47,248 bases of DNA from Erysipelotrichaceae bacterium (lineage in GTDB: Bacteria > Bacillota_I > Bacilli_A > Erysipelotrichales > Erysipelotrichaceae): NCBI GenBank assembly GCA_017512285.1, contig JAFWGU010000012.1:1-47248 (forward strand), written 5' to 3'. Made by a program: the position numbers and the translations under genes. The notes under the pieces are model-generated. The model searched no databases and was not told the origin of the DNA. It saw only the letters and a list, made by a program, of their open reading frames with translations. Positions within the stretch are counted from its first letter, which is position 1, and each line of letters opens with the position of its first letter. Shown here piece by piece: positions 1 through 6,986 of the stretch.

Positions 1-141
1 GACAGTGGCTGATTATATTGACTTCTACAATAAACGCCGTCCGCAGCGCAAATTAAAAGGTATGACTCCTGAACAGTTCAGGTTGTCATACCTTTCATCC
101 CGGTCTTTTTTATGAGTGTCCCATTTTTGTGGGGCAGTTCA
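1..141 (+). mobile_element. Right end of an IS3-family insertion sequence
   Basis: The left edge of the window lies inside the element. It contains the last codons of an OrfB-type transposase followed by a putative terminal inverted repeat at 117-141. Read inward from the right end, the repeat begins TGAACTGCCCC, a pattern common in IS3-family ends. The other end and any target duplication lie outside the window, so the exact border (about 141) is inferred from the repeat alone. The element ends about 20 bases past the stop codon of the convergent ribokinase gene and may have displaced that gene's terminator. Confidence 0.7.
2..115 (+). CDS. IS3-family transposase OrfB, C-terminal fragment (cut by window edge)
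   Basis: An open frame runs from base 2 to the TGA at 113-115. It encodes the typical C-terminus of an IS3/IS150-type DDE transposase: a YIDFYNKRRPQ segment followed by KLKGMTPEQFR, the end of the integrase core where the 'YNxxRxQ...L.G.TP..yR' signature lies. The catalytic DDE residues are upstream and not visible. I see no frameshift or internal stop in the visible 37 codons, so the gene could be intact outside the window. Confidence 0.8.
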   Translation, partial: TVADYIDFYNKRRPQRKLKGMTPEQFRLSYLSSRSFL

Positions 142-162
142 GTTACCGGTCTTTTGTGTGCA

Positions 163-1044
163 TTATTTCAAACTGTTTACTTCATCCAGGGTAGGAATGG
201 AAGCGGCAGCTCCCAGTCTCTGGACGGTAATTGAGGATGCCCTGGTGGCAATGTCCATGCACTTTTCAGGAGTCATGCCCTTTGATAAGGCATAGGTGAA
301 GTAACCCATGTAGGTATCGCCGGCACCGACCGTATCGATTGCCTTGACCTTTCTGGCCGGGCAGAATACCTTGTCCTTCCCATCATAGTACCAGGCACCC
401 GTACTGCCTAAGGTCAGAACGACATGACTTCTCGGATACTTTTCCTTCATGCCAAGCAGGATATCATCAGGCTCGCTCTTGCCCGTTAACATTTCGCCTT
501 CAACTTCATTGATGAAGAAGTAGTCAACCAGTTCCAGCGGCTGATCGTTGAGCTTTTCGTTGCATGGAGACGGATTCATCAGGATGACCATGCCCTTTTC
601 AGAAGCCTTTTTCATGATATAGTCCTGCAGGTTGATCTCATTCTGCATGACGATGAAGTCGCCTTCTGAGAAGTGTGACAGTACTCTGTCAACGTATTCA
701 ACGGTTATGCAGGCATTTGAACCCGGATAGATGAAGATGCTGTTTTCCCCGCTGTTGTCAATCTGGATGATGGCGTGGCCGTTTGGGATGTTCTGACGGT
801 CAAGCAGGGAGATGTCGACATTGTTTTCCTTAAGCGTATTTTCCAGCAGTTCGGCATTTGAGCCCATTACGCCGGCCAGCCAGACGTGTTCTCCCGTTCT
901 GGCAATGGCGATCGAGGCATTAAGTCCCTTGCCGCCGGCAGCCAGAACGAAGCTGTCAGCCACGATGGTTTCCTTTGGTCTGGCAATATGATCAAGATGA
1001 TAGTCGTAGTCTAGATTAAGCGAACTGAATACCAGTATTTTCAT
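163..1044 (-). CDS. rbsK: Ribokinase (PfkB family sugar kinase)
   Basis: A 293-residue cytoplasmic PfkB-family kinase, the usual length for ribokinase, which phosphorylates D-ribose to ribose 5-phosphate with ATP. Visible marks are the substrate-loop GGKGLN at residues 37-42, the NxxE metal/phosphate motif around 179-182, and the DTVGAGD signature at 237-243, whose last Asp is the catalytic base. The start is supported by AGGAG just upstream on the minus strand. The gene stands alone and is divergent from cysS. A ribose isomerase B gene (37262) occurs elsewhere in the window, but no ribose transporter is nearby, so the substrate could be another pentose or nucleoside. Confidence 0.85.
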   Translation of the reverse strand: MKILVFSSLNLDYDYHLDHIARPKETIVADSFVLAAGGKGLNASIAIARTGEHVWLAGVMGSNAELLENTLKENNVDISLLDRQNIPNGHAIIQIDNSGENSIFIYPGSNACITVEYVDRVLSHFSEGDFIVMQNEINLQDYIMKKASEKGMVILMNPSPCNEKLNDQPLELVDYFFINEVEGEMLTGKSEPDDILLGMKEKYPRSHVVLTLGSTGAWYYDGKDKVFCPARKVKAIDTVGAGDTYMGYFTYALSKGMTPEKCMDIATRASSITVQRLGAAASIPTLDEVNSLK

Positions 1045-1074
1045 GATTATTATTCTCCTGTGATTTACATCTAT

Positions 1075-1080
1075 ATTATA
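1075..1080 (-). promoter_or_regulatory. Candidate -10 box for the ribokinase gene
   Basis: TATAAT on the minus strand, about 30 bases before the ribokinase start. No good -35 box is seen at 17 bases, so the call rests on the -10 hexamer and its position. Confidence 0.4.
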
Positions 1081-1121
1081 GGATAATTAGTGAGGGAATG
1101 GCCAATGAAACATTCAATGCG

Positions 1122-1150
1122 TTGGAATTGCCCCGGGTAAATGCTATAAT
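1122..1150 (+). promoter_or_regulatory. Promoter for cysS
   Basis: TTGGAA (1122-1127), 17-base spacer, TATAAT (1145-1150): a near-consensus sigma-A promoter. The leader to the cysS ATG is only about 20 bases, so there is no room for a T-box, which often controls cysS in other Firmicutes. Confidence 0.8.
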
Positions 1151-1177
1151 CTATATGCGAAAAGCGAGGGATGCTTT

Positions 1178-2518
1178 ATGAAACTATATAACTCACTTAC
1201 ATTGAAGACAGAGGAATTCAAGCCAATTCATGAAAACCAGGTCAACATGTATGTCTGCGGGCCTACCGTATATAACCATGCACACATCGGCAACGCCAGA
1301 CCGATAGTCGTTTTTGATACGTTAAGAAGAGTATTCGAAGCCAACGGCTACAAGGTAAAGTACGTTTCCAACTTCACTGATGTCGATGACAAGATCATCA
1401 ACAAGGCTATTGAGGAGGGCGTTAAGGAAACTGACATCGCCGAAAGATACATTGAAGCCTATAATCAGGTCAGAGAATCCCTGAATACCGAAAAGCTTGA
1501 TGCCACACCGCAGGTTACCAAGACCATGAACGAGATGATCGCCTTCATCGAGAAACTGGTTGAAAACGGCAATGCCTACGTAGTGGACGGCGAAGTATAC
1601 TTCTCAGTTGACAGCGTAGCTTCATATGGTGAACTGTCTCACCAGCATCTGGATGACCTTCTGGCAGGCGGTTCTGAAAGAGTTGAGGAAAATACTGCCA
1701 AGAAGAATCCTCTTGATTTCGCCTTATGGAAGAAGACTGACAAGGGCATTACCTGGGATTCACCGTGGGGCAAGGGCAGACCTGGCTGGCATACCGAGTG
1801 CGTAGTCATGATCGGCGAAGAATTCAATCATGAGATGATCGACATTCACGGCGGCGGCAAGGACCTGAAGTTCCCGCATCATGAAAACGAAGTTGCCCAG
1901 TCAGAAGCAGTTAACCACCATCACCTGGCCAATTACTGGGTCCATAACGGAATGCTGAACCTGGACGGCGGCAAGATGAGCAAGTCATTGGGCAACATCA
2001 AGTGGGCCAAGGATGTCATTGCTGAACTGGGCGCCAACCTGACCAGATGGATGTTACTGTCCGTAAATTACCGTGATATTCTGAACTTCAGTGAGGAAAC
2101 CCTGGACGCAGCCAGAAAGGAACTGGGCAGGATCGAGACCGCTCTCAAGCAGACGGAGGTAAAGGCTCAGCTGGCTGGTGCATCTCTTGATCATGAGATC
2201 AAGGAAGAAAACTGGAACAGATTCATGGATGCCATGAATGATGACCTTAACACTCCTAATGCCTACAAGGAGATCTTTGATACCGTCAAGGAACTCAACC
2301 AGGGCTTAAGAGTAAGGGAAGTCGACTGGGACAAGGTAGCTGAGATCTATCAGACGATTGAGAAGATGCTGAGTGTATTGGGCATCTTTGTCAAGCCGGT
2401 AGTATTAAGCGAGGAAGACAGAGACATTTACAGCAAGTGGAATGAAGCAAAGGCCGCAAAGGACTTTGAGACAGCCGATAAGTACCGTGCTGAATTACAG
2501 AACAGAGGAATCATCTGA
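1178..2518 (+). CDS. cysS: Cysteinyl-tRNA synthetase
   Basis: Charges tRNA-Cys with cysteine in the cytoplasm. The 446-residue protein has the class I signatures HIGN (36-39) and KMSKS (266-270). The zinc-site cysteine C27 sits in the YVCGPT segment, and further ligand candidates lie in the GWHTEC and FPHHENE segments. Length is normal for bacterial CysS. GAGGG lies 7 bases before the ATG. It is the first gene of the conserved Firmicute run cysS-mrnC-rlmB-sigH. Its stop codon lies inside a terminator-like hairpin. Confidence 0.97.
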   Translation: MKLYNSLTLKTEEFKPIHENQVNMYVCGPTVYNHAHIGNARPIVVFDTLRRVFEANGYKVKYVSNFTDVDDKIINKAIEEGVKETDIAERYIEAYNQVRESLNTEKLDATPQVTKTMNEMIAFIEKLVENGNAYVVDGEVYFSVDSVASYGELSHQHLDDLLAGGSERVEENTAKKNPLDFALWKKTDKGITWDSPWGKGRPGWHTECVVMIGEEFNHEMIDIHGGGKDLKFPHHENEVAQSEAVNHHHLANYWVHNGMLNLDGGKMSKSLGNIKWAKDVIAELGANLTRWMLLSVNYRDILNFSEETLDAARKELGRIETALKQTEVKAQLAGASLDHEIKEENWNRFMDAMNDDLNTPNAYKEIFDTVKELNQGLRVREVDWDKVAEIYQTIEKMLSVLGIFVKPVVLSEEDRDIYSKWNEAKAAKDFETADKYRAELQNRGII

Positions 2519-2526
2519 TTCCTTTT
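2507..2526 (+). terminator. Weak terminator hairpin overlapping the cysS stop codon
   Basis: GGAATC (2507-2512) and GATTCC (2517-2522) form a 6-bp stem around a 4-base loop, followed by TTTT. The cysS TGA (2516-2518) lies in the hairpin. The short stem and only four T residues suggest partial termination or attenuation before mrnC. Confidence 0.5.
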
Positions 2527-2540
2527 CTGGTGGTGTTACA

Positions 2541-2921
2541 ATGAACGTTAACGATTACAGCCCGTTAGCTCTGGCCTTCATCGGGGATGCCCATTACAAC
2601 ATGATCGTCAAGAGACATGTGATCGATCATGAGGTCAAGATGGACAGAATGCAGAAGCTGGCAACAAAGTATGTCAGCGCCAGGGCCCAGGCCAGGATAA
2701 TGGAACATCTTCTGCAGCTTGACATACTGACAGAAGAAGAAATTGACTATTACAAGAGGGGCCGCAACACGAAGGCTCATAAGGCGCCCAGGAATACCGA
2801 TCCCGTGACCTATCATGTTTCAACCGGCTTTGAAGCCCTGTGGGGATACTGGTATCTGAACGGGGATGAAGCCAGGATGAAACAGATCTGGGACCTCATC
2901 AAAACCATGGAGGAAAGCTGA
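2541..2921 (+). CDS. mrnC: Mini-ribonuclease III
   Basis: A 126-residue RNase III-like nuclease without a dsRNA-binding domain; in Bacillus this family matures the ends of 23S rRNA. The catalytic Asp lies in the FIGDAHY segment (D16) and the second acidic residue in STGFEALWGY (E98). The GRNTKAHKAPRNTD segment between them matches the family's conserved GRNAK...PKNTD stretch. The ATG at 2541 is chosen because the family alignment begins there; the frame stays open upstream into the end of cysS, which is not credible as protein. The ribosome binding site is weak (GGTGG). It sits 22 bases after cysS and one base before rlmB. Confidence 0.9.
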   Translation: MNVNDYSPLALAFIGDAHYNMIVKRHVIDHEVKMDRMQKLATKYVSARAQARIMEHLLQLDILTEEEIDYYKRGRNTKAHKAPRNTDPVTYHVSTGFEALWGYWYLNGDEARMKQIWDLIKTMEES

Positions 2922-2922
2922 T

Positions 2923-3648
2923 ATGGCAAAATATGTTTATGGAAAGAACGTGGTAAATAATCTGCTGAGGGGCAGTGGCGAGATTGTTAATCTTTATGTT
3001 CTTGAAGGCCGTAACGGTTCGGAAATTGAAAGGATGGCCCAGCAGAGGCGCATAAACATCCGTCAGGTATCCAGAAAGTATCTGGACAAGCTGGTGGACG
3101 GGAATCATCAGGGCTATGTTGCTGAGATAAAGGAATACAGGACCTATGACATCGATGAGATCATTGAAGCCGTACCGGAAGGCAAGCTGCCTCTGATAGT
3201 GGCGCTTGACGGCATCCAGGATCCGCATAATCTTGGTGCGGTATTAAGGACTATGTCCTGCGTGGGCGGTGACGGTGTCATCATTGAAAAGGACCGCAGT
3301 GTTTCTCTTAACGGTACGGTGGCCAAGGTTTCCGTGGGAGCCATTGATACCATTAAGGTAGCTCAGGTGACCAATCTGGCTCAGACCCTCAGGTATCTTA
3401 AGGAAAAGGGCTACTGGGTGGTTGGTACGGACATGACTGATGCGGTTGATTACCGTAGGCCGCGCTATGACGTGCCGATAGTACTGGTCATCGGGGCGGA
3501 AGGAAGCGGCATGCGACGGCTTACCTCTCAGATATGTGACTATAAGATCAAGCTGCCGATGGAAGGTGATCTGGGATCGCTCAACGCTTCAGTTGCCTGC
3601 GGCATCATTCTTTATCAGATTTATTCACAGCGTTCTCCATTAGATTAG
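2923..3648 (+). CDS. rlmB: 23S rRNA 2'-O-ribose methyltransferase, TrmH/RlmB family
   Basis: A SPOUT-class methyltransferase of 241 residues that in this family methylates the ribose of a guanosine in 23S rRNA (G2251 in E. coli numbering). The N-terminal third is the small substrate-binding domain. The C-terminal part has the three SPOUT motifs: DPHNLGAVLRT (motif 1), VIGAEGSGM (motif 2) and LGSLNASVA (motif 3). GGAGGAAAG precedes the ATG, and the gene starts one base after the mrnC stop. Its own stop (3646-3648) lies in the hairpin that also carries the sigH ribosome binding site. The rae1/yacP gene found after rlmB in Bacillus is absent here. Confidence 0.92.
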   Translation: MAKYVYGKNVVNNLLRGSGEIVNLYVLEGRNGSEIERMAQQRRINIRQVSRKYLDKLVDGNHQGYVAEIKEYRTYDIDEIIEAVPEGKLPLIVALDGIQDPHNLGAVLRTMSCVGGDGVIIEKDRSVSLNGTVAKVSVGAIDTIKVAQVTNLAQTLRYLKEKGYWVVGTDMTDAVDYRRPRYDVPIVLVIGAEGSGMRRLTSQICDYKIKLPMEGDLGSLNASVACGIILYQIYSQRSPLD

Positions 3649-3661
3649 GAGAACTTTTTTT
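3632..3661 (+). terminator. Intrinsic terminator that contains the sigH Shine-Dalgarno
   Basis: GTTCTCC (3632-3638) pairs perfectly with GGAGAAC (3648-3654) around a 9-base loop, and seven T residues follow (3655-3661). The sigH ATG begins at the next base. AGGAG at 3647-3651, the only ribosome binding site for sigH, overlaps the 3' arm. A ribosome finishing rlmB would cover the 5' arm, so the hairpin should form only when rlmB is not being translated to its end. This points to coupling of sigH expression to rlmB translation, which is inference. Confidence 0.75.
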
Positions 3662-4267
3662 ATGTCAGATGATGAGAGCGTGGAGAAGAGAGATGCGGAG
3701 TACGAGCTGGCGGTCAAGGCAAGACAGAACAATCAGGAGGCCATGGAGAAACTGGTGGACAGGTTCATGCCGGCATTCAAGAAAATGTATAAGGACGTAT
3801 CCGTATTGAGGGATGACTATCATTACGATGATGCCATCCAGGCCGCAATGGTCGGCCTCTACAAGGCCGTGCACTACTACCGGGAGGACAAGAACATGGC
3901 CTTTCACAACTTCGTCACCCTGTGTTCCTTAAGGGAGATGAAATCCTGGCAGAAGAAGGAACTGAACAGCTACTACATCGAAAGCCAGCCGTTACTGTCG
4001 CTGGACTATGCCCTGAAGGAAGATGAGGACGCCTACCTCGTTGACATGGTAAGCCGTGATGACATGGACGATCCGGCTGAGATAACCCGCAACCGTCTGG
4101 CTCTGGAAAGCATCTTCAGACAGTACGATCCGCAGAATACCGTTGAGGGAAAGGTGCTGTTACTGAAGATGAAGGGGTTCAGTTACCGGGAGATTTCTGA
4201 GAAACTTGGTCTCAGAGTCAAGGACGTTGATAACATATTATTGAAAATAAGAAAAAATATATCCTGA
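3662..4267 (+). CDS. sigH: Sigma-70 family RNA polymerase sigma factor, SigH-like
   Basis: A 201-residue sigma factor lacking region 1 and the large non-conserved region. Region 2 (about residues 55-100) contains DDAIQAAMVGLYKAV and a following FHNFVTLCSLREM, closely resembling SigH/Spo0H. Region 4 (about 160-200) has the helix-turn-helix GFSYREISEKLGLRVKDVDN. The location between rlmB and rpmG-secE-nusG is the same as B. subtilis sigH. In sporulating or competent Firmicutes SigH drives post-exponential genes; its targets here are unknown. Translation depends on a Shine-Dalgarno buried in a terminator hairpin. Confidence 0.85.
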   Translation: MSDDESVEKRDAEYELAVKARQNNQEAMEKLVDRFMPAFKKMYKDVSVLRDDYHYDDAIQAAMVGLYKAVHYYREDKNMAFHNFVTLCSLREMKSWQKKELNSYYIESQPLLSLDYALKEDEDAYLVDMVSRDDMDDPAEITRNRLALESIFRQYDPQNTVEGKVLLLKMKGFSYREISEKLGLRVKDVDNILLKIRKNIS

Positions 4268-4271
4268 TGGT

Positions 4272-4301
4272 TTGACTAGGGGCATTGATTTGTGCTATTG
4301 T
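4272..4301 (+). promoter_or_regulatory. Promoter for rpmG-secE-nusG
   Basis: TTGACT (4272-4277), 18-base spacer, TATTGT (4296-4301) with an extended TGC just upstream. It begins 4 bases after the sigH stop, giving the translation genes their own start independent of the sigH terminator. Confidence 0.7.
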
Positions 4302-4329
4302 ATTTAGGCAATTGAAAGGAGTTTTCGTA

Positions 4330-4479
4330 GTGAGTGAGAAGATTATTCTGACCTGTAGCGAGTGCTTATCAAGAAACTACACTACAACTCGAAATAAACA
4401 AACTCGCACAGAACGACTTGAAATCAGGAAGTACTGCAAGAAATGCGGAAAGTATACACTGCATAAGGAAACTAAGTAG
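4330..4479 (+). CDS. rpmG: 50S ribosomal protein L33
   Basis: A 49-residue L33 of the zinc-binding type, with two Cys pairs: CSEC near the N-terminus and CKKC near the C-terminus. GTG at 4330 is chosen as start because AAAGGAG lies 8 bases upstream and the protein then has the normal L33 length; an ATG further upstream would add 15 unrelated residues. It is followed after 8 bases by secE, the usual neighbour. Confidence 0.93.
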   Translation: MSEKIILTCSECLSRNYTTTRNKQTRTERLEIRKYCKKCGKYTLHKETK

Positions 4480-4487
4480 GTGAAATC

Positions 4488-4751
4488 ATGGCACAGTCAA
4501 AAGAAAAATTAGAGTGGAAGAAACAGAGAGAAACTAAGGAAAAGGAATTAAAGGAAGTTCCAATTCAGTTGAAGTGGTTCAGTTGGAGCGGCATCACAAC
4601 TGAGATCAAGCGTATCAGATGGATCAAGTTCGGTGAATTAATGGAAAGCACAGGCAAGGTTCTTGTCTTCTGCATCCTTTTCGGCATTTTCTTCGTATTA
4701 TGTGATCTCGTTATTTCTAAGTTGTTATTACTTATAGGAGTAGGTGCATAA
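4488..4751 (+). CDS. secE: Preprotein translocase subunit SecE
   Basis: A single-span subunit of the SecYEG channel in the membrane. The 87-residue protein has a charged N-terminal half, the amphipathic segment EIKRIRWIKFGELMEST that lies along the membrane, then one transmembrane helix (about 56-82). This is the short Gram-positive type. The stop codon TAA overlaps the nusG ATG by one base, so the two are translationally coupled. Confidence 0.93.
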   Translation: MAQSKEKLEWKKQRETKEKELKEVPIQLKWFSWSGITTEIKRIRWIKFGELMESTGKVLVFCILFGIFFVLCDLVISKLLLLIGVGA

Positions 4752-5308
4752 TGGCAGATCAGGAAAAAGAACCAAAGTTATGGTATGTCGTTAACACATA
4801 CGCCGGTCACGAGAACAGAGTAAAGGAAAACCTGGAACGCCGTATCAAGACCATGGGCATGGAAGACAACCTGTTCAGGATCGTTGTCGCTGAAGAAGAA
4901 GAAATCGACTTCAAGAACGGCAAGCAGATCAAGAAGGTCAAGAACCTGTTCCCTGGTTACATCTTCGTAGAAATGATCATGTCAGATGATGCCTGGTATC
5001 AGGTAAGAAACACACCTGGCGTTACCGGATTCATCGGATCAAGCGGCGGCGGTGCAAAGCCGTTACCGGTTGCTGAAGAAGAGATCGAAAACGTTCTGCG
5101 TAAGTTAGGCATGAGCGAACAGAAGATCGTTGTCAACTTCAACGTCGGCGACAGAGTAAGAATTCTGTCAGGTCCATTCACAAATGTTGAAGGTACTGTT
5201 GAGTCAATGAACAACGATACTGAAGTAGCTACAGTTCTGACCATCATGTTCGGTCATGAAACACCAACCGAGATTTCCTATCTCGACCTGGAAAAAGTAG
5301 AGTTGTAG
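4751..5308 (+). CDS. nusG: Transcription termination/antitermination protein NusG
   Basis: A 185-residue NusG with an N-terminal NGN domain (about residues 9-115; WYVVNTYAGHE start, NLFPGYIFVEM core) that binds RNA polymerase, and a C-terminal KOW domain (about 129-185; GDRVRILSGPFTNVEGTVE) that contacts Rho or the ribosomal S10 protein. Its start overlaps the secE stop. A strong bidirectional terminator follows. Unlike in most Firmicutes, rplK does not come next; about 6 kb of other genes intervene. Confidence 0.96.
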   Translation: MADQEKEPKLWYVVNTYAGHENRVKENLERRIKTMGMEDNLFRIVVAEEEEIDFKNGKQIKKVKNLFPGYIFVEMIMSDDAWYQVRNTPGVTGFIGSSGGGAKPLPVAEEEIENVLRKLGMSEQKIVVNFNVGDRVRILSGPFTNVEGTVESMNNDTEVATVLTIMFGHETPTEISYLDLEKVEL

Positions 5309-5314
5309 TAAATT

Positions 5315-5347
5315 AAAACTGCATTCAGTGAATGCAGTTTTCTTTTT
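5315..5347. terminator. Bidirectional terminator between nusG and the convergent lipoprotein gene
   Basis: A 12-bp perfect stem (AAAACTGCATTC at 5315-5326 with its complement at 5330-5341) and a 3-base loop, followed by C and five T on the plus strand. The A-run on the other side allows use from the minus strand. Confidence 0.85.
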
Positions 5348-5349
5348 GT

Positions 5350-6474
5350 TTAATATGGGAACATGTATTCCGGGAAAAGCCCGTGCTGCATGTCCATCAT
5401 TGACTGGTCATATCTGATGCCGGTTACCGAGCCGCCGTCAGTTGAAGTAGCGGCGACATAGTACTTGCCATTTTCATCTTCACCGCTTTCCAGCGGTACA
5501 AGATAGCCGTCATCAAAGGTCAGTTCAAAGTTCAGTATGGAACCGTTGGCGGCAGCCTGAAGCTTACAGGTGCCATCATATTTATTGTCCTTCATCTGGC
5601 CGTTCAGGGTGTATCTGATCGGATTTCCGAAATTGAGGGAAGACACTTCGATAAAGCTGCCGTTCACCTTGTCGTTTTCAAACTGGGCATAGGTAATGGT
5701 CTTTATGTACTGTGTACCGCTTTCACTGTAAACTACCTGGTAGCCGATGCCGTTACGGGTATTTTCACCGGTATACTCTCCGTAATAGATTGCCGGGAAG
5801 GTATCCCTGATGTCAGCCGATACGATATACTGGCCGTGCGGTACGGCTATTGGCATGCCTTCAAGACCTTCACAGAATAACAGGTCAAGAAGTATGTCTG
5901 ACTGTTTGATGACCTCAAAGGTCTTTTCAAACTGATTGGAAGTAAGATTAACAGTCAGACCGGCATCAATCATAGCATTCAGATCTTTGGCGATGATGTT
6001 TCTGAGTGAGGTCTCATAGGCATTCTTCATGTATGCGCAGAGAGGTGCATTATCTTCAAATTCCTTGGTTATCTGCTGATAGAGGGAAGCCAGATTCAGA
6101 GCACTGCCTTCGGCGAGTTCATTCATGGTGTATTCTGCAACCGATGAAAGCATGTTCTGTGAAAACTCAGCGAGGTCAGGGAACCGTTTGCCAAGTTCAT
6201 CATACTTATGCAGTACGTCCATTGGCGAACCGTCATTGGCTATCAGATAGTTGGCATATGCCTGATAGCCGTCCTGGATCCTGGTCTTCAGAGCTTCCTT
6301 ATCGGCACCGCCGTTCCAGGCTTCCTCATACAGGTTGATGAGTTCTTCATACTTGTTTTCGCCTAGCAGCTGTTCAGCCTGTTTGTCGATCTTTTCAATT
6401 GACATCTTTGATGAACATCCGCTCACCAGCAATAATACCGTCAGCAATGCCGCAATCAGTTTCCTGCAATTCAT
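5350..6474 (-). CDS. Putative lipoprotein with MORN-like C-terminal repeats
   Basis: A 374-residue predicted lipoprotein. A short signal peptide ends in the lipobox LVSGC (Cys at about residue 20), so it should be anchored to the outer face of the membrane. Residues 25-200 are helical and rich in Glu/Leu, resembling tetratricopeptide-type packing. The C-terminal half has MORN-like units (YYGEYTGENTRNGIGY, later NGQMKDNKYDGTCKL). The function is not recognised. AGGAG lies 7 bases before the ATG. It follows the 6485-6904 gene after 10 bases on the same strand, so both are probably one transcript. Confidence 0.7.
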   Translation of the reverse strand: MNCRKLIAALLTVLLLVSGCSSKMSIEKIDKQAEQLLGENKYEELINLYEEAWNGGADKEALKTRIQDGYQAYANYLIANDGSPMDVLHKYDELGKRFPDLAEFSQNMLSSVAEYTMNELAEGSALNLASLYQQITKEFEDNAPLCAYMKNAYETSLRNIIAKDLNAMIDAGLTVNLTSNQFEKTFEVIKQSDILLDLLFCEGLEGMPIAVPHGQYIVSADIRDTFPAIYYGEYTGENTRNGIGYQVVYSESGTQYIKTITYAQFENDKVNGSFIEVSSLNFGNPIRYTLNGQMKDNKYDGTCKLQAAANGSILNFELTFDDGYLVPLESGEDENGKYYVAATSTDGGSVTGIRYDQSMMDMQHGLFPEYMFPY

Positions 6475-6484
6475 ACTAATACTC

Positions 6485-6904
6485 CTATACCATCATCTGA
6501 AGCCTTTCCTTGATGGCTTCGATCTTGTCTATGGTCTCTCTTACGCGTGATCGCGCTTCTTCGATTCTGGACTGAACGAAGATGTCGGAAATGGGGTCGC
6601 CCATGTAGTCAACGAATCCGGCGACACCGTCTGTTCTTATCTGTATGATGTCAACCGATCTGACATCGTTCATTTCCCTGAGTAACCTGTTGATGTGTGT
6701 ACGTGCTGAAACCAGCTCAGACTGGGCTTCTCTCAGCTTGCCTCTCTTTATCATGGTAACGAACAGACCGCCGCCGATGATGTCGGCAATGCCCCAGCCC
6801 TTGGCATCCTTAAGCAGTTCCTCTGCCTTGTAGAGATGGTCAAGAGACTTGTCTGCCTCGTTAAGAGCTTCCATTACTTCAATTACCTGATCCTTTTCTC
6901 TCAT
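6485..6904 (-). CDS. Conserved helical protein of unknown function
   Basis: A 139-residue protein predicted as two long helical segments flanking a Gly-rich stretch (WGIADIIGGGLFVTMIKRGKL). The C-terminal third (SRIEEARSRVRETIDKIEAIKERL) looks like a coiled coil. No signal peptide is seen. ATG at 6904 is preferred over an ATG five codons upstream because GGAGG lies 5 bases before it. It is cotranscribed with the MORN-like lipoprotein and divergent from the rRNA methylase gene. I do not recognise the function. Confidence 0.65.
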   Translation of the reverse strand: MREKDQVIEVMEALNEADKSLDHLYKAEELLKDAKGWGIADIIGGGLFVTMIKRGKLREAQSELVSARTHINRLLREMNDVRSVDIIQIRTDGVAGFVDYMGDPISDIFVQSRIEEARSRVRETIDKIEAIKERLQMMV

Positions 6905-6941
6905 GGCAACCTCCGTCATATCTTTCGTGTTTATTAATCTA

Positions 6942-6970
6942 ATTATATAATAACTTGTGTTAGAATTGAA
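6942..6970 (-). promoter_or_regulatory. Promoter for the 6904-5350 minus-strand operon
   Basis: On the minus strand: TTCAAT, 17-base spacer, TATAAT (6947 to 6942). It overlaps the divergent plus-strand -10 element, so the two transcription units may interfere. Confidence 0.55.
6955..6966 (+). promoter_or_regulatory. Extended -10 promoter for the RlmA-like gene
   Basis: TGTGTTAGAAT ending at 6966 combines an extended TGTG element with a TAGAAT hexamer. No clear -35. The same TGTGTTAGAAT recurs before the gene at 41891. Confidence 0.5.
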
Positions 6971-6986
6971 ATAACGGAGACGGATT

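Noticed and set aside
1100-1178. T-box riboswitch before cysS
   Set aside because: The promoter is only about 27 bases from the start codon; there is no space for a T-box and no specifier stem.
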